Shown here piece by piece: positions 6,552 through 7,468 of a DNA stretch of 7,468 nucleotides. The DNA lies in the NCBI GenBank assembly GCA_964414265.1, contig CAYPVT010000032.1, positions 1 through 7,468 of the forward strand. Direction: 5' to 3'. Under the pieces are notes generated by a model. It had not been told where the DNA came from. It was given only the letters and a program-made list of their open reading frames with translations, and made no database searches. Origin of the DNA: VMEP01 sp964414265. Its GTDB lineage: Bacteria; Patescibacteriota; Minisyncoccia; Phycocordibacterales; VMEP01. A program made the translations under genes and the position numbers. The stretch's first letter is position 1. Every line of letters starts with the position of its first letter.

Positions 6552-6589
6552 AACTACAATTATAACGCTATAGCGTTATAATTGTAGTT
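6552..6589. repeat. 38-bp perfect palindrome, copy 2
   Basis: Perfect symmetry over 38 bases, beginning AACTACAATTATAACGC and ending with its complement; the centre is between 6570 and 6571, 692 bp from the centre of copy 1. The inner 32 bp match copy 1 exactly, while the three outer pairs differ yet remain complementary. It starts 14 bases after the PaaX/Cas2-like stop codon and ends 10 bases before the next glycosyltransferase ATG. No T-tract follows on the + strand, so a classical terminator is unlikely. Confidence 0.95.
6553..6582 (+). promoter_or_regulatory. Possible promoter inside palindrome copy 2
   Basis: TATAAT at 6577-6582 is placed as in copy 1 and would start RNA near 6589, about ten bases before the ATG of the second glycosyltransferase. 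The -35 position 18 bases upstream reads ACTACA (6553-6558), weaker than TTTACA in copy 1 because the outer bases differ. If the PaaX-like protein binds both palindromes, the two promoters would be controlled together but with different basal strengths. Confidence 0.35.
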
Positions 6590-6594
6590 AAGAT

Positions 6595-6603
6595 AATAAA
6601 TGA
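6595..6603 (+). repeat. Right copy of 9-bp direct repeat AATAAATGA
   Basis: Identical to 5823-5831. This copy contains the ATG start (6600-6602) of the second glycosyltransferase. Collapsing the two copies into one would leave the first glycosyltransferase stop TAA directly followed by ATG AGC ATA of the second, a plausible ancestral operon junction. Confidence 0.4.
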
Positions 6604-7468
6604 GCATAAACAAAAAAATACTTATCGCCACAGGAATTTATCCGCCAGATATTGGGGGACCTGCTTCATACAGCAAAGCTCTTTTTGAAGAATTTCCAAA
6701 GAAGGGGATTAATGTGGAGATTTTAAGTTTTGGCGAGGTTCGTTACCTGCCTAAAATTATTCGACACGTTTTTTATTTTTTCAAAACAATTTTTCGCGCT
6801 CGTGGGTGCGACGTTATTTATGCTCAAGACCCAGTTTCGGTTGGTTTGCCGGCGATGCTTGCCTCAAAAATATTACGCAAGAAATTTATTTTAAAAATTG
6901 TTGGTGATTATGCATGGGAACAGGGTGTTTCTCGATTTGGTGTGAAAGATTTATTAGATGAATTTTCAAAAAAAAGAAAAGGGTATCGTTTATTGGTTTT
7001 GTTTTTAAAACACATTGAAACTTGTGTTGCTAAAAAGGCTGATAAAATTATCGTGCCGAGTGAATATTTGAAACGCATTGTTTCTAATTGGGGAATAGAA
7101 AAAAATAAAATAACGGTTGTTTATAATTCTTTTGATGGAGAGGTTCAAAATTTACCTGAGGATAATAAAAGAGAAAGAATAATTTTATCGGCCGGCCGTC
7201 TTGTTCCGTGGAAAGGTTTTTTAACGCTTGTGGCTCTTATGCCGAGGCTCATTAAACATTTTCCAGATATTAAGTTAATTATCGCAGGGGAGGGTAGTGA
7301 ACGAAAGAAACTTGAAATTGCTATTAAAGAACTTAGTTTAGAATCAAACGTTTTTTTAGCCGGAGCGCTTCCGCAGGAGAAGCTTTTTAAATATATTAAA
7401 AGCGCCTCAGTGTTTGTTTTAAATACGGCCTATGAGGGCTTTTCTCATCAATTACTTGAGGTTATGGC
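6600..7468 (+). CDS. GT4-family glycosyltransferase, 3' end beyond window
   Basis: Open for 289 codons from ATG 6600 to the right edge, so the C-terminus is missing (family members are usually 350-420 residues). The N-terminal half starts KKILIATGIYPPDIGGPASYS with the GT4 glycine loop (Gly19-Gly20), and DVIYAQDPVSVGLPA follows. The donor half has ILSAGRLVPWKGFLTLV, with the Arg and Lys expected at the nucleotide-sugar phosphate site, then IIAGEGSERKKLE and VFLAGALPQEKLFKYIKSA. The E-x7-E motif is at Glu279 and Glu287 (YEGFSHQLLEVM), right at the window end, so both key acidic residues are present. It differs clearly from the upstream glycosyltransferase and is not a recent duplicate. There is no Shine-Dalgarno before the ATG; translation from a short-leader mRNA made at palindrome copy 2, or readthrough from upstream, is likely. 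Together with the epimerase and first transferase it suggests a surface polysaccharide or glycolipid pathway. Confidence 0.88.
   Translation, partial: MSINKKILIATGIYPPDIGGPASYSKALFEEFPKKGINVEILSFGEVRYLPKIIRHVFYFFKTIFRARGCDVIYAQDPVSVGLPAMLASKILRKKFILKIVGDYAWEQGVSRFGVKDLLDEFSKKRKGYRLLVLFLKHIETCVAKKADKIIVPSEYLKRIVSNWGIEKNKITVVYNSFDGEVQNLPEDNKRERIILSAGRLVPWKGFLTLVALMPRLIKHFPDIKLIIAGEGSERKKLEIAIKELSLESNVFLAGALPQEKLFKYIKSASVFVLNTAYEGFSHQLLEVM

Noticed and set aside
4610..7468. The two glycosyltransferases as a recent tandem duplication
   Set aside because: They share only family motifs; sequences around the glycine loop and E-x7-E motif differ extensively.

Overview
The window looks like chromosomal DNA from a low-GC bacterium of the Candidate Phyla Radiation (Patescibacteria), probably Parcubacteria-like. 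This is inferred from gene content. A TraD/VirD4-like ATPase with a long charged tail sits directly upstream of a lamin-tail-domain surface protein, and a PaaX/Cas2-like protein sits among GT4 glycosyltransferases. Genes are tightly packed, most lack a clear Shine-Dalgarno, and one probably uses a GTG or TTG start. All complete genes stop with TAA or TAG and none has an in-frame TGA, so there is no sign of the Gracilibacteria/SR1 code.

Layout, all genes on the + strand. Positions 1-405 hold no confident protein gene. They contain a row of GC-rich hairpins ending in a very strong intrinsic terminator (333-369), so a structured RNA of up to about 290 nt is possible; a 57-codon ORF with a Shine-Dalgarno is the competing reading. 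Next come the ATPase (406-2283), the lamin-tail/PKD membrane-anchored exported protein (2273-3697, overlapping the ATPase by 11 nt), an NAD-dependent sugar epimerase (3738-4601), a GT4 glycosyltransferase (4610-5827), a PaaX-like winged-helix/Cas2-fold protein (5914-6537), and a second GT4 glycosyltransferase that runs off the right edge (6600-7468).

The epimerase and the two glycosyltransferases look like part of a surface glycan pathway: a nucleotide-sugar modifier plus two sugar transferases. The ATPase and lamin-tail protein form a separate translationally coupled pair at the cell envelope.

The most notable structure surrounds the PaaX/Cas2-like gene. It is flanked by two 38-bp perfect palindromes (5860-5897 and 6552-6589). 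Their central 32 bp are identical. The three outer base pairs differ between the copies, yet stay complementary within each copy. Each palindrome carries a TATAAT box placed to drive the gene that follows. The whole unit is bracketed by a 9-bp direct repeat, AATAAATGA. Removing the unit together with one repeat copy would put the stop codon of the first glycosyltransferase directly against the ATG of the second. Two models fit: a mobile or inserted cassette with palindromic ends, or a self-regulated two-promoter module in which the winged-helix protein binds both palindromes.
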